Assembly: GCA_007741555.1 (NCBI GenBank)
Contig: CP036526.1
Location: 5,394,001-5,458,000 of the forward strand
Direction of reading: 5' to 3'
Origin: Stieleria marina
GTDB taxonomy: Bacteria > Planctomycetota > Planctomycetia > Pirellulales > Pirellulaceae
DNA length: 64,000 bases
Part shown: one piece after another, positions 1 to 8,552 of the stretch
How positions within the stretch are numbered: the first letter of the stretch is position 1
Layout: every line of letters begins with the position of its first letter
Notes under the pieces: model-generated
Databases searched by the model: none
What the model was told of the DNA's origin: nothing
The model's input: only the letters and a program-made list of their open reading frames with translations
Position numbers and translations under genes: made by a program

Positions 1-284
1 TGAACACCACTATTGTGGCCTTCGATTCGAAAATCGAACATCAGTTCAAAATCGCCCTCGAATTCGTCTTTGTAGACACAAAACGTATTTCCTTCGGTCA
101 CACTGTCGGGCGTCGTGATTCCGGTAATGGCACCGTCAGTAATCGTCCAAAACTTTGGATTGCCGCTCCAACCTTCCATCGTCTTGCCGTCAAACAAAGG
201 CTGAAATCCGTCGCCTTCTTTCGCGGTCGCGGTGACGGCAAACGAACAGGTGGCGGCCAACAACAAAACGATCAATCTACGCAT
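1..284 (-). CDS. DUF1080 (3-keto-disaccharide hydrolase-like) protein, 5' part only
   Basis: The gene runs off the left edge, so only about 94 N-terminal residues are visible. The reverse-strand ATG at 284 opens a signal peptide (MRRLIVLLLAATCSFA, then an Ala-rich cleavage region), followed by FQPLFDGKTMEGW, the typical start of a DUF1080 concanavalin-like beta-sandwich. A later stretch, NTFCVYKDEFEGDFEL, fits the second strand block of the family. DUF1080 proteins are exported and very abundant in planctomycetes, where they are tied to sugar or polysaccharide turnover. The exact substrate cannot be read from this fragment. Family assignment is firm; function is inferred from family. Confidence 0.85.
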   Translation of the reverse strand, partial: MRRLIVLLLAATCSFAVTATAKEGDGFQPLFDGKTMEGWSGNPKFWTITDGAITGITTPDSVTEGNTFCVYKDEFEGDFELMFDFRIEGHNSGV

Positions 285-416
285 AACGCTCGATCCTATT
301 TTTTCAAAACTTTTGGGTAAGGTAACAACGCAGACATCATAGCTGAAAACGATGTCTCAGCGAGAACTCTTCTTGACGATGCCAGCGGGCAAGGTCGACC
401 GGAGGTTCGCCCGGTA

Positions 417-1505
417 TCAATTGGTGGCTTTGTCAGCGGAATTCACTTCCAGCTTGACTTCATCGCCCTCTGCAGCACCATCACCGGCACCATCACCGGC
501 ATTCTTGCCTTTGCCGGCTGCATACTCCGCGTCCGAACCGCCCACACCCGGCGTTTTGTCAGCTGGCTGGGACGATTGCTTGGCTGCTGGATTGCCGTTG
601 CCGGCAGCAGGGTCTGCCACTTCGATACCGACTTTCCAATCGATCGGAATCCCTCCGCCACTGCGAGAGACCAATTGCGACAGCAAACGTGTGTCCATCG
701 ACGAACTGCGAAAACGATACTCGCCGCTTCCCATCAACGTGTAGGCTCCCGCCAAATGGTCGCTGGAAAGCCCGCCAACGTACAAGTTGTCGATTTTGAC
801 TGTGGTTGGACGACGAATCCGTGCCAGTTCGGAATTGATGACGTGTCCCCCTGTCCGCAGACTCGATCGCGTACCACTTATCCAACCAAGATCTTCTTCA
901 GGAGCCGATATTTTCTCGCCCACAAACAGCGTGTAAGAAAGGCCGTCGGAAATGTCCGATTCGGTAAATGTCTTATTCAGAACAAAGACACCATCGTTGT
1001 CTTCGTCGATTGGGTTTTCGGTTGACGAAGATAAACCCGCGTAACACGTCGTGTAATCCAGGACCGTCGTCGCCGAAGGGCAACGCAAATTGGGAATCGC
1101 TAATCCTCGTGCTTCGGTGTTCTTGGCGTCGTATACGCCTACCGAACGATCGATCGCGTTGTAGACGACTTCCGCATCCATGTTGGGCAACAGCGACGCG
1201 ATCCAGTTGTGGTGATATCCCTTGGCTTCACTTTTGATCGGCCCGTTGGGATTGATCGTACCGGCAGGATAGTGGCCAAAATTTGTCGAATAGCTGGACA
1301 AAGCCAACGACATTTGAACCAAATTCTGTTCGCAGTGACTGCGGCGTGACATCTCGCGCATGTTCTGAATCGCGGGGACAAGCAAGCCGACCAGAATTCC
1401 GATAATCGCAATTACGACCAGCAATTCGACCAGGGTAAAACCACGACTAGGTCGCGTCGGCTGAATCGTTTTCATTGTCATTCGTTTGTCTTGATTGGTT
1501 TTCAT
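417..1505 (-). CDS. DUF1559 prepilin-like major pseudopilin (362 aa)
   Basis: The N-terminus has a class III prepilin signal: a basic leader, then G followed by [18 protein letters not shown], with Glu at mature position 5 and a hydrophobic helix. The rest is the large globular DUF1559 domain (SBP_bac_10-like) characteristic of planctomycetes, with SDGLSYTLFVGEK and an LMGSGEYRF-like end motif. The C-terminus is a low-complexity Gly/Asp/Ala/Pro tail. The ATG at 1505 overlaps the upstream stop (ATGA), so it is translationally coupled as the last gene of the secretion-like operon. Its position after an ATPase and GspF proteins suggests it is the main fibre subunit of that machine, which is an inference. 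Confidence 0.88.
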   Translation of the reverse strand: MKTNQDKRMTMKTIQPTRPSRGFTLVELLVVIAIIGILVGLLVPAIQNMREMSRRSHCEQNLVQMSLALSSYSTNFGHYPAGTINPNGPIKSEAKGYHHNWIASLLPNMDAEVVYNAIDRSVGVYDAKNTEARGLAIPNLRCPSATTVLDYTTCYAGLSSSTENPIDEDNDGVFVLNKTFTESDISDGLSYTLFVGEKISAPEEDLGWISGTRSSLRTGGHVINSELARIRRPTTVKIDNLYVGGLSSDHLAGAYTLMGSGEYRFRSSSMDTRLLSQLVSRSGGGIPIDWKVGIEVADPAAGNGNPAAKQSSQPADKTPGVGGSDAEYAAGKGKNAGDGAGDGAAEGDEVKLEVNSADKATN

Positions 1506-1906
1506 AGCTCGTCCTCGGACTCGGATTCTGAATCGTCGCTCTGAAGCTTCATTGACCGAGTGATCGATTGCTGCAACTTGTCACGGCGAAGCCATTTTGC
1601 TGTCAACTGAGTTTTGTCAGCGTTGGCGGTGATCACTATTTTTTGGTCGCTATCGATCGGCAACACGATTTCATTAGTCCGATCAAATTGCAAATTTTTC
1701 GCGGCCGTGATCGCACGCAGCAACGTATCGGATTTCATCTGCGAAGCTGAGTTCCGTTGCGATGCCACTTCGCCGCGCAGCATTGCTGCGCTAGCTCCTA
1801 AAACAACTAGCAGCAGGGCGACAACCAAAATAACGTACACCGCACCGCTGCGACGATAGGTTGTTCGATTGATTAGGCATCCCTTTGAAGGGTGACGATC
1901 GGTCAT
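1502..1906 (-). CDS. Minor pseudopilin-like protein lacking Glu5 (GspK-like position)
   Basis: This 134-residue protein has a short basic leader (RRSGAVYVILVVALLLVVLG), one hydrophobic helix at about residues 21-43 and a small charged domain ending in an acidic tail. The Gly before the helix resembles a prepilin cleavage site, but no Glu follows at +5. Absence of Glu5 is a known trait of the tip pseudopilin GspK, though GspK is usually more than twice this length. It overlaps both neighbours by four bases (ATGA), which places it firmly in the operon. I call it a minor pseudopilin from context; sequence alone would not prove it. Confidence 0.7.
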   Translation of the reverse strand: MTDRHPSKGCLINRTTYRRSGAVYVILVVALLLVVLGASAAMLRGEVASQRNSASQMKSDTLLRAITAAKNLQFDRTNEIVLPIDSDQKIVITANADKTQLTAKWLRRDKLQQSITRSMKLQSDDSESESEDEL

Positions 1907-2391
1907 GGTTTCACGGCCTCGATCTTCCAGACGTGTCGCTGCTCAGGGGATGTCAGCCGCAGCGATACGATGCCTTCATCGTCCGCGAACACGGGATCGC
2001 ACTCTGGCGGCAATGAATAGCGTTCGACGGACTCTGTAGTATCCATTTTGGTTACCGCCCTTTCGACTGCAACGGGTGTTCCGGCAACGGGGCCACCGGA
2101 AACAAGCGTTCTTTGCACTGTGTAGCGGATCACGGATTGATCCAGCTGAATCGACACGCTCTTTGCATCGCTCGAGAGCTGAACCTTGTCACCTTCGGCA
2201 ACGTCCTGCCGCAATTGCCGTGACAACCGCAGGACCATGCTGCGACTGGCTTTGTCGGCGTTGGTGTCGATACCAATCTGCGTGACTTTGGACAACAAGG
2301 TCGATGCCGCCAACCCCATCATCATCAACACAGAAAGCGTCGCCATGCATTCGACCAATGTAAAACCGTCGCGCGGGCGAGATCTACTCAT
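1903..2391 (-). CDS. Minor pseudopilin, GspJ/PilW-like (162 aa)
   Basis: I chose the ATG at 2391, which sits inside the upstream stop region and gives a leader MSRSRPRDG followed by FTLVECMATLSVLMMMGLAAS. This is a standard prepilin peptidase site with Glu at +5. An open frame extends further upstream but overlaps the previous gene by more than 200 bases and places the leader internally, so I reject it. The globular part (residues 45-162) carries the scattered beta-strand pattern of GspJ-type pseudopilins. Stop and next start overlap as ATGA. It is likely a tip or initiation pseudopilin. Confidence 0.75.
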   Translation of the reverse strand: MSRSRPRDGFTLVECMATLSVLMMMGLAASTLLSKVTQIGIDTNADKASRSMVLRLSRQLRQDVAEGDKVQLSSDAKSVSIQLDQSVIRYTVQRTLVSGGPVAGTPVAVERAVTKMDTTESVERYSLPPECDPVFADDEGIVSLRLTSPEQRHVWKIEAVKP

Positions 2392-2998
2392 CGGCTTTCT
2401 CCTCGTCTGGTTTGCTGCCTGCGGCCTGTGAATCTTTGGCCTGCGAATCCTCGGACTGAACATCTTCGGACTGCGCATCTTCAGTGACCGATGCCGATTC
2501 GTCGGCGTTTTCAACGATCCAGTCGTAAAGCTTGATCGTTGACATCCCGCTCGGCACGAGTTCGTCGGACGGCTGTGCATTTTTGGCATCCGACGACGAA
2601 ATATCAATCACGATGTGCATCACTTGCTGGCCACGGACCGAAAGCAACTTTGTCGTGATCTTTACTACATTGGAAGTTCGCTCCGAGTCTCTGGCTTGAA
2701 GCTCCTTGGCAACGGCTGAGATCTCATCAAAAGGAGTGGCGTGCAAGCGAGCCAGTAAATTTTCGCCAACGATCTGCCCCGAAAGCTTTTCGTTCGCTTG
2801 GACGCTTAGCTTGGCGGTCGTCTGCGCCAACCGACTGAGCGCGAACACGGCCGTCGAAAACAACGCCGCTGCCACAACGACTTCAACGATCATACTTCCG
2901 CGCCGAAACCGCTCCCGCCGGTTCAAAGGCAGGGCAGTCGGCAAAGGCATTGCTTGCCAGCCGACAACATCCGGTGATTTTCTTTTAAGACAACGCAC
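2384..2998 (-). CDS. Minor pseudopilin, GspI/PilV-like (204 aa)
   Basis: The leader RRERFRRGSMIVEVVVAAALFSTA resembles a prepilin signal, with cleavage after Gly and Glu at mature position 5. The globular part includes LLARLHATPFDEI, the segment that follows the helix in GspI/PilV proteins. The C-terminus is an acidic, repetitive tail (VTEDAQSEDVQSEDSQ) that is probably flexible. The start used is GTG at 2998, overlapping the upstream gene by 14 bases; an ATG at 2950 gives a shorter leader and is a real alternative. Its place between GspF-like and GspJ-like genes matches the I-J order of type II secretion operons. Confidence 0.72.
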   Translation of the reverse strand: MRCLKRKSPDVVGWQAMPLPTALPLNRRERFRRGSMIVEVVVAAALFSTAVFALSRLAQTTAKLSVQANEKLSGQIVGENLLARLHATPFDEISAVAKELQARDSERTSNVVKITTKLLSVRGQQVMHIVIDISSSDAKNAQPSDELVPSGMSTIKLYDWIVENADESASVTEDAQSEDVQSEDSQAKDSQAAGSKPDEEKADE

Positions 2999-4133
2999 GG
3001 ATCAAACTCACCAAAATGCTAAAGAACCCTACGGAGTAAGACAGAACTGCCATCCCCAGCAGCACAACCAGCAGTGGAAACACAAGGCCCATCAACCATC
3101 GCAAATTTGCACGCGCATCACGCACTCGCTGGTCCGCCACCCACCGTAACAATTCTGCACCACGCTGCGCTGTACTACCACGAAGCCAGTCACATTCGCG
3201 CGAACTGAGCCAGCCAGATCGCCGCAGCGAATCCGCCGGCGGCACTCCCTGGCGAATCAAACTGTTTGCGTGCAGCAACGAACGTCGCTCGCCGTTTTTG
3301 ATCGAAACCTGGGCTCCCAATTGCAGTGACTGATCCACGGTCATTCCAGAATCAATCGCGTCGGCTAAACCGCGCAAGATGTTTGTTTTGTCTTCGACCA
3401 TTTGCGGCGACACCGGCATCCAACGCGGGACCGGGATTCCAAACAGACTTCCTGTCGTCAAAATGGGGACCAAGGCCAGCAGCGTCAAAATGACCAGCGT
3501 CAGCAACGCCTGCGTCGGCGACCTTCCCGCTTTCCACCAAGCGTTGGGCGGGGCGATTCCGAATTCATCCATCATTTTATCCATCGTCGGCATGATAAAC
3601 GTGGACATGAATCCCAGCACGACGCATGTAATCAAAGCGGTCGCGATCAAGTACATGATGGGCGCGTAGGCCTGCATCAAAGAAGCGTCTTCGGGGACCG
3701 TTCCTTGTAGGTAAGCGTGGCGACGCGCAGACGACTGCGGCTCAGAGTCGTTCGACTTGTCACGACGACCGCGTTTCATCGCAACTGCGGTCGTCAACTG
3801 CAGAGGAACGCGAGACCGCGAAGCCGCTTCGATTGGATCTTCGCCTGCCAACAGTCGCCGAGTGTATTCGTAGCACGACCTGCTCAGGGGGCCGCGTCTT
3901 GCAAACGCACGAGCGATCTTTGCAATCGCACCTTCCTGATGTGCGACAGCCTGCGCGGCCGAGTTAAAAGTTCGCGCGGCTTGACGATACCGACGGGAAA
4001 AAAAATCGTTGATGGCAACGACCAATAGTACCGTGATCAAGAAACCAATTAACGATGGCACCACAAATCCGAAAAATCCCATCAGGAACATCACGGCGAC
4101 AATGCTGATCGCGATACGGGCGGCAGTATTCAT
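2985..4133 (-). CDS. GspF/PilC-like inner-membrane platform protein, third copy (382 aa)
   Basis: The ATG at 4133 overlaps the upstream stop as ATGA; a longer in-frame extension would run into the preceding gene. The protein starts with two adjacent membrane segments (about residues 5-45), then a soluble T2SSF-like helical domain, a membrane segment near 185-210, a further one near 235-260 and a second T2SSF-like domain (NILRGLADAIDSGMTVDQSL ... LIRQGVPPADSL) closed by a C-terminal membrane helix. This is the usual two-domain GspF layout, with an added N-terminal membrane hairpin. It should form the platform that couples the ATPase to pseudopilus assembly. Confidence 0.82.
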   Translation of the reverse strand: MNTAARIAISIVAVMFLMGFFGFVVPSLIGFLITVLLVVAINDFFSRRYRQAARTFNSAAQAVAHQEGAIAKIARAFARRGPLSRSCYEYTRRLLAGEDPIEAASRSRVPLQLTTAVAMKRGRRDKSNDSEPQSSARRHAYLQGTVPEDASLMQAYAPIMYLIATALITCVVLGFMSTFIMPTMDKMMDEFGIAPPNAWWKAGRSPTQALLTLVILTLLALVPILTTGSLFGIPVPRWMPVSPQMVEDKTNILRGLADAIDSGMTVDQSLQLGAQVSIKNGERRSLLHANSLIRQGVPPADSLRRSGWLSSRECDWLRGSTAQRGAELLRWVADQRVRDARANLRWLMGLVFPLLVVLLGMAVLSYSVGFFSILVSLIRALS

Positions 4134-4906
4134 GAAAGCCCCTGAATCGTTTGAAGAGCGTGTCGCCACATCGACCCTAGCGTCGCCGAAATCGACAGCC
4201 AAATGATCAGTCCCGCCAAGAGTGTCGACAAGACCGGACCAGTGCTCAGCAGCAGAGCCAGCCGACTGCGGGCAACTTCGATAAAGTGGTCTGCAACGAT
4301 GCGCCAACTGACGCTCGGGTCACTCTCTTCGGACTGCACCAACAGTTCGACGATCGCTGGATCGCCATCAGTGTCGGACTGATCTTGAAGGTGCGTCGCT
4401 CCCTGTTCGACCTTTTTTGCGGCGTTCGTCAGCCACAATCGATTGCTTCGTGTTCGAGTCACTTCGGCGGCCGTGCGAAACGCTTCGGGATACGTGCAAC
4501 CAACCGATAGCAGGCGAGACACCGCGTCGCCTGTCCCGGCCCAATCGATCGCACTATTGGTCATCGAAAGCCCGGGGAATGAATCATTGAAAAAAGCTGT
4601 CACGCCGCCGACGAGCAATACGCAAGTCAGCCCCATCAGGACTGGCGAAAGAACCACCGCTACAAACGGAATCTTATCCGCGAAGATATCCCCTGCGTTC
4701 TGCGAAAAGTTCCAAGCAACCAGCGCGCTCACTGCCGTCGCGACCGTCACCATTAGCCAGCCTCCCACCACGCACCACCAAGCACGCCGCCGAAGCGATG
4801 TGCGTGCTTGTTTGCCATCGAGCCAATCGATCGCACTGACGGCATGTTCATCGCCCGCTGACAGGATCCGTTTGACAACAGGATCAGCCAGGCTTGCTTT
4901 GGGCAT
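4130..4906 (-). CDS. GspF-like membrane protein, second copy, shortened (258 aa)
   Basis: I chose the ATG at 4906 (MPKASLADPVV), 11 bases after the upstream stop, over a longer frame that overlaps the previous gene. Membrane segments lie at about residues 45-67, 80-105 and 225-248. Between them is one T2SSF-like helical block (AVSRLLSVGCTYPEAFRTAAE ... IVADHFIEVARSRL). Compared with a normal GspF of about 400 residues, the first helical domain is reduced to a stub. Assignment rests on the domain pattern and on its place between two clearer GspF-like genes. It may form a hetero-oligomeric platform with them, which is an inference. Confidence 0.7.
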   Translation of the reverse strand: MPKASLADPVVKRILSAGDEHAVSAIDWLDGKQARTSLRRRAWWCVVGGWLMVTVATAVSALVAWNFSQNAGDIFADKIPFVAVVLSPVLMGLTCVLLVGGVTAFFNDSFPGLSMTNSAIDWAGTGDAVSRLLSVGCTYPEAFRTAAEVTRTRSNRLWLTNAAKKVEQGATHLQDQSDTDGDPAIVELLVQSEESDPSVSWRIVADHFIEVARSRLALLLSTGPVLSTLLAGLIIWLSISATLGSMWRHALQTIQGLS

Positions 4907-4917
4907 TGCAACGGGAT

Positions 4918-5859
4918 CTACCACGATGCCACCTGCTGATAAATGGGACGAATGACCCACCAAGCATAAGCCAGCGTCAGTCCACCACCGACGACGGTCA
5001 TCGACAAACGTGGGAACAGTGTGCTCCACAAATAGTTGTTTCGTCGAACGGTCTCGCTGTGCAGAGCGCTGGCATAACGCAACTGAGCGACCATGGCATT
5101 TTGCTGGCTGGCTCCGTCGATTTCCGGCATCTCAATCGTCGACCCCGCAGACCAATGGCGAACAATTGGCGAATCCAATGAAAGGTTCGGCTGGTTCGCA
5201 ACATTCGGCAAACCCGCCATTGACGCCGCTTGGCGAATCGCGTCCTGTTCGACGACGCCATGTTCCAACTGATCGGCCAAAGCTTGACAAAACAACAACC
5301 GACGCGCGGGCGTGGAAAGACGATTTCGACGGCACGCCCACAACACTATCAAGAACACCACCACGATGCCGACACACAACGGGATCGCCCACGAGTGTTC
5401 CAAGTAGCGACTGGTTCTCAGCACCCAATCACTCCAAGCAAAGTCGCGGCCCTGGTTGGCGCGTACCATTGGAGCCATCACCCAAACAGCCACCGCGTAC
5501 GCCAGTCCAACCAGAAACAACGGATACAACCAAGTCAGTCTGGTTTGACGCGAATGTTCGTGCCTTGACCTTAACTGCATCGCGATCTGTGACAACAACG
5601 ACGGATCATTGCTGGCTTCGCAAGTTTCGACCGCGGCGGCCGCCTGCGCGACAAGCGGCGCGTTGGAAAACCGAAACGCATCGGCAGTGGAAACACCACG
5701 ATCCAACGATTCAGCAATCTTGCCGGCGACCCGGGCAGTTCGCCCCAAACGCCGCTCACTTAGACGCCGCATCGCGTCCACCACAGGCGCGTCAATCCGC
5801 ATCGCAGAAGCGACTTCGTCTAGCAGGGAGGCCAACTGCAGATCGCTTAGTTGCGCCAT
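4918..5859 (-). CDS. GspF-like membrane protein, first copy (313 aa)
   Basis: The ATG at 5859 gives MAQLSDLQLASLLDEVASAM, the typical beginning of the first T2SSF domain; the longer open frame adds an atypical leader. The order is helical domain (1-95), membrane segment (about 115-135), membrane segment (about 165-190), a short second helical domain and a C-terminal membrane helix (about 285-305). It lies downstream of the ATPase gene with an 85-base gap, the only real gap within the operon, so an internal promoter is possible. The role is an inner-membrane platform for pseudopilus assembly. Confidence 0.78.
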   Translation of the reverse strand: MAQLSDLQLASLLDEVASAMRIDAPVVDAMRRLSERRLGRTARVAGKIAESLDRGVSTADAFRFSNAPLVAQAAAAVETCEASNDPSLLSQIAMQLRSRHEHSRQTRLTWLYPLFLVGLAYAVAVWVMAPMVRANQGRDFAWSDWVLRTSRYLEHSWAIPLCVGIVVVFLIVLWACRRNRLSTPARRLLFCQALADQLEHGVVEQDAIRQAASMAGLPNVANQPNLSLDSPIVRHWSAGSTIEMPEIDGASQQNAMVAQLRYASALHSETVRRNNYLWSTLFPRLSMTVVGGGLTLAYAWWVIRPIYQQVASW

Positions 5860-5944
5860 GGAGAGATGAGACCCGAAAAAGTGGTGCGGCGACTGACCAC
5901 GCCAGAAGCCTCTACAGGATAGAACCTCGCCGCTGTCAATGCAA

Positions 5945-7261
5945 TCAACCTGGCTCGCGCCCAAGCACCCGATAGACTTCTTGCTGATCTGTGACCGACG
6001 CATCCACCAAGCTTGATGCACGCTGGCGCAAATCAGTGCCTCCGGCTTGGACCGCCGCGATTCGCATCGCCGACAACGAATCTCCCTTGGACAGCGAAGC
6101 GATCAACGCATCCCCGACGCGGTCGTGCCCGTCCAACCGCACACACTGAGCAATCGGAATGCGACCTTTGTAACGAGTGCCCAGACAATCCGGGCAGGCT
6201 TTGTCTCCCGACACACTGGCTTTGTCTCCCGACAGGCTGGCTTTGTCTCCCGACAGGTTGGCTTTGTCTCCCGACAGGTTGGCATCTTCGCTAAACGCGG
6301 TAGCCGCAACGCTGCCTGCTACCTTAGCCACTTGCGGACGGGAACCAACGACCACTCCGCGACAAGTCGTGCACAACTTTCGCAGCAACCGTTGACTGAC
6401 AATGGTTCGAATTCCCGATTGCACGATTGGTACCGGCACACCGAATTGAACCAACCGACGAAGCGACGCGGCAACATCGCTGGCATGCAACGAAGAAAAC
6501 ACCAGGTGCCCCGTCAGCGACGCCTGAAAAGCAGCCTCGGCGGTCTCCGGATCCCGAATCTCACTTACCAACAACACTTCGCTGTCTTGTCGAACGGCAC
6601 TGCGCAGCGCCGCTGCCAGCGTCATGCCGCCACTGGGATCCAATTCGCTCTGACTGATTGCCGGCAGAATACTCTCAACGGGATCCTCGATCGTCATCAC
6701 ACTTCGGCGAGGACTCGCGGCCGCGATACGTCGCAGCAACGCATACAACGTCGTCGTCTTTCCGCTACCCGCAGGCCCCGACAGAAAAATGGCTCCGTCA
6801 GTTTCGTCACACGTGCGCACCAATTCGTCTGCCACATCCTGCGAAAGCCCGAGCGAGTCGATCGAACTGAACGTTGACTTGTGTTTCAGAAAACGCACTA
6901 CTCCGCGCGGACCGTGTACGGTTGGAAAAACCCCGAGTCGCATCGACAAATCATCTGCTTGCCGATGTTCCCACTTCACGCGTCCTTCCATTGGCTGGCT
7001 GCTTCGGTAAGTCGGCAGCCCAGCCAGGACCATTAAACGTGTCACCGGATTGTTTGCCCCGCCGCCCACCAAGTGATGCGACAAGGACAACACTCCGTCA
7101 ATGCGAAACAAAATTTCCCAACCGTCGTGCCGGGGGTGAAGGTGCAGATCGCTTGCGCCCGAATCAACCGCAGCGGCAAGCAATAGGTCGACCGCGTCGA
7201 CCGCGAATTTTTCGTCAGCGGGATCGAGCCGATAAAGTTGATCCAGTCCGATGGTTTTCAA
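5945..7261 (-). CDS. gspE: GspE/PilB-type secretion ATPase with a repeat insertion in its zinc loop (438 aa)
   Basis: This is the motor ATPase of a type II secretion or type IV pilus-like system. Visible motifs are Walker A GPAGSGKTT (162-170), the Asp box TIEDPVE (190-196), Walker B VLLVSEIRDPETA (229-241) and the His box TGHLVFSSLHA (250-260). Four cysteines in two pairs, CTTC (297-300) and CPDC (356-359), match the GspE zinc-binding element. The loop between them contains four tandem heptapeptides of the type A-N/S-L/V-S-G-D-K (about 327-355). At 438 residues it is short for GspE because the N-terminal N1 domain that binds GspL is missing; it starts directly at the N2-like DLHLHP segment. 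It is the first gene of the operon. Confidence 0.92.
   Translation of the reverse strand: MKTIGLDQLYRLDPADEKFAVDAVDLLLAAAVDSGASDLHLHPRHDGWEILFRIDGVLSLSHHLVGGGANNPVTRLMVLAGLPTYRSSQPMEGRVKWEHRQADDLSMRLGVFPTVHGPRGVVRFLKHKSTFSSIDSLGLSQDVADELVRTCDETDGAIFLSGPAGSGKTTTLYALLRRIAAASPRRSVMTIEDPVESILPAISQSELDPSGGMTLAAALRSAVRQDSEVLLVSEIRDPETAEAAFQASLTGHLVFSSLHASDVAASLRRLVQFGVPVPIVQSGIRTIVSQRLLRKLCTTCRGVVVGSRPQVAKVAGSVAATAFSEDANLSGDKANLSGDKASLSGDKASVSGDKACPDCLGTRYKGRIPIAQCVRLDGHDRVGDALIASLSKGDSLSAMRIAAVQAGGTDLRQRASSLVDASVTDQQEVYRVLGREPG
6198..6281 (-). repeat. Four tandem 21-bp coding repeats in the ATPase gene
   Basis: On the plus strand the unit begins gctttgtctcccgacag and is present four times at 6198-6218, 6219-6239, 6240-6260 and 6261-6281. 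Units 3 and 4 are identical and the others differ at one to three bases. Since 21 is a multiple of three, the reading frame is preserved and each unit encodes seven residues of the gspE zinc-loop insertion. This has the form of a coding minisatellite that could change copy number by slippage or recombination. Confidence 0.97.
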
Positions 7262-7466
7262 TGAAGTGTCCGTAACTGATACTAAAGGGTTCCCGTCGAT
7301 TTCAGTCGACCGATCACCCCGCTCTATCGATCGCGATGCGTATCACTCTGGTGAGGTGATGGCCAAGCAGGGAAGCGAGTAGACTGTTAACAAGCCGATG
7401 ATGGGCAACCGGTTTGGCGTCCAAGCAACCGCGAAGCCAAGATTCTAACCTCCAGGAACCTGCTGC

Positions 7467-8552
7467 GTGTCTACGAACTTTCGATTGACCTCTCGTCTTC
7501 CAGCGTTTGCCATGGCTGCCTGCGCGGCTTGGATCGGCAGCTTCGCCGCCCGCATCGCGTCCGCTCAGGACGCGACCACCGTCCAGGGCAGTCACACTGA
7601 CCAAGTCGAACCGTTGACGATTATGACCTGGAATGTCGAGTGGTTTTTTGACGACAACGACGGCGACAACTTCAGCAAGTTGGCCAAAGAAAAAACAGCA
7701 CCCTCACGCGGCGACTGGGACTGGCACCGCGACGCGGTGGCCCATAGCATCGCCCAGTCCAAACCATCGATTTTGGCGCTCCAGGAAGTCGAAAACCGAC
7801 GCGTGCTGTGGTACCTGTCGCGTGCTCTGGATCGATCGCACAAACTGAAATACAGCGAACTGTGCGACGAAAGCGGCGATCACTTCACCGAACAGGACGT
7901 TGGATTCATGTACCGTTCGCCGATCGATGTGCTGCAAACCCGTCACCACCGCCTGACACGAGCGATGAAGAAAACGGAAAAGTACTTTGATCTTTCAAAG
8001 CACATCGTAGGCCTCTTCGAAGTTCCCAACGGGACTGATACTCCCGAACACGTCACAGTGCTGAATTTGCACCTGCGATCGCGGGCCGAAGGGGAATCGA
8101 TCCGAAAGCGACAAGCTCGGTTGGCCCACCTGTGGATGCGTGACATGATCGCTACCGGTGCCAACGTGATCATCTTGGGCGACACCAACACCGAAGAGAA
8201 GGGCGACACGACACTCGCCGAAAGCGACCTGGGCATTTTGTCCGGTGCCGAAACGGAATCGACAGCCGATGATTTGGTCGATATCACGCTGAACCTGGCT
8301 CGCGAAGATCGCCGCACTCACTTGCTACCCGATCGTCAGTTTGATCGCATCCTAGTCAGCCAATCACTGATCGACGATGATCCCTCTCGGCCAGATCTAG
8401 TGTTCTCGAAGATTGACGTCCTGCGCGACCTAGCCATCCAAGGCGAACTCGATACCGAGGCCGAACACTGGGAAGAGTATTGGCAGCGCGACCCGAAACG
8501 ACGTGATCTGAGCGATCATCTACCTGTCCAAGCAACGTTTGAAATCAAATGA
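7467..8552 (+). CDS. Secreted endonuclease/exonuclease/phosphatase (EEP) family protein (361 aa)
   Basis: A signal peptide (hydrophobic stretch at about 12-32, ending ASAQD) is followed by an EEP fold. Motifs are LTIMTWNVEWFF (first strand with the catalytic Asn), ILALQEVEN (metal-binding Glu), VTVLNLHLRSRA, VIILGDTNTEE (GDxN motif) and the closing SDHLPVQATF (Asp-His pair). All key positions of the DNase I-like superfamily are present, so it should be an active phosphodiesterase or nuclease outside the cytoplasm. The annotated start is GTG at 7467; an ATG at codon 16 would cut the signal peptide short. The stop overlaps the next start as ATGA. Confidence 0.87.
   Translation: MSTNFRLTSRLPAFAMAACAAWIGSFAARIASAQDATTVQGSHTDQVEPLTIMTWNVEWFFDDNDGDNFSKLAKEKTAPSRGDWDWHRDAVAHSIAQSKPSILALQEVENRRVLWYLSRALDRSHKLKYSELCDESGDHFTEQDVGFMYRSPIDVLQTRHHRLTRAMKKTEKYFDLSKHIVGLFEVPNGTDTPEHVTVLNLHLRSRAEGESIRKRQARLAHLWMRDMIATGANVIILGDTNTEEKGDTTLAESDLGILSGAETESTADDLVDITLNLAREDRRTHLLPDRQFDRILVSQSLIDDDPSRPDLVFSKIDVLRDLAIQGELDTEAEHWEEYWQRDPKRRDLSDHLPVQATFEIK

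Noticed and set aside
6198-6281. CRISPR-like repeat array
   Set aside because: The four units are directly adjacent with no spacers, are a multiple of three long and lie inside an intact coding frame.
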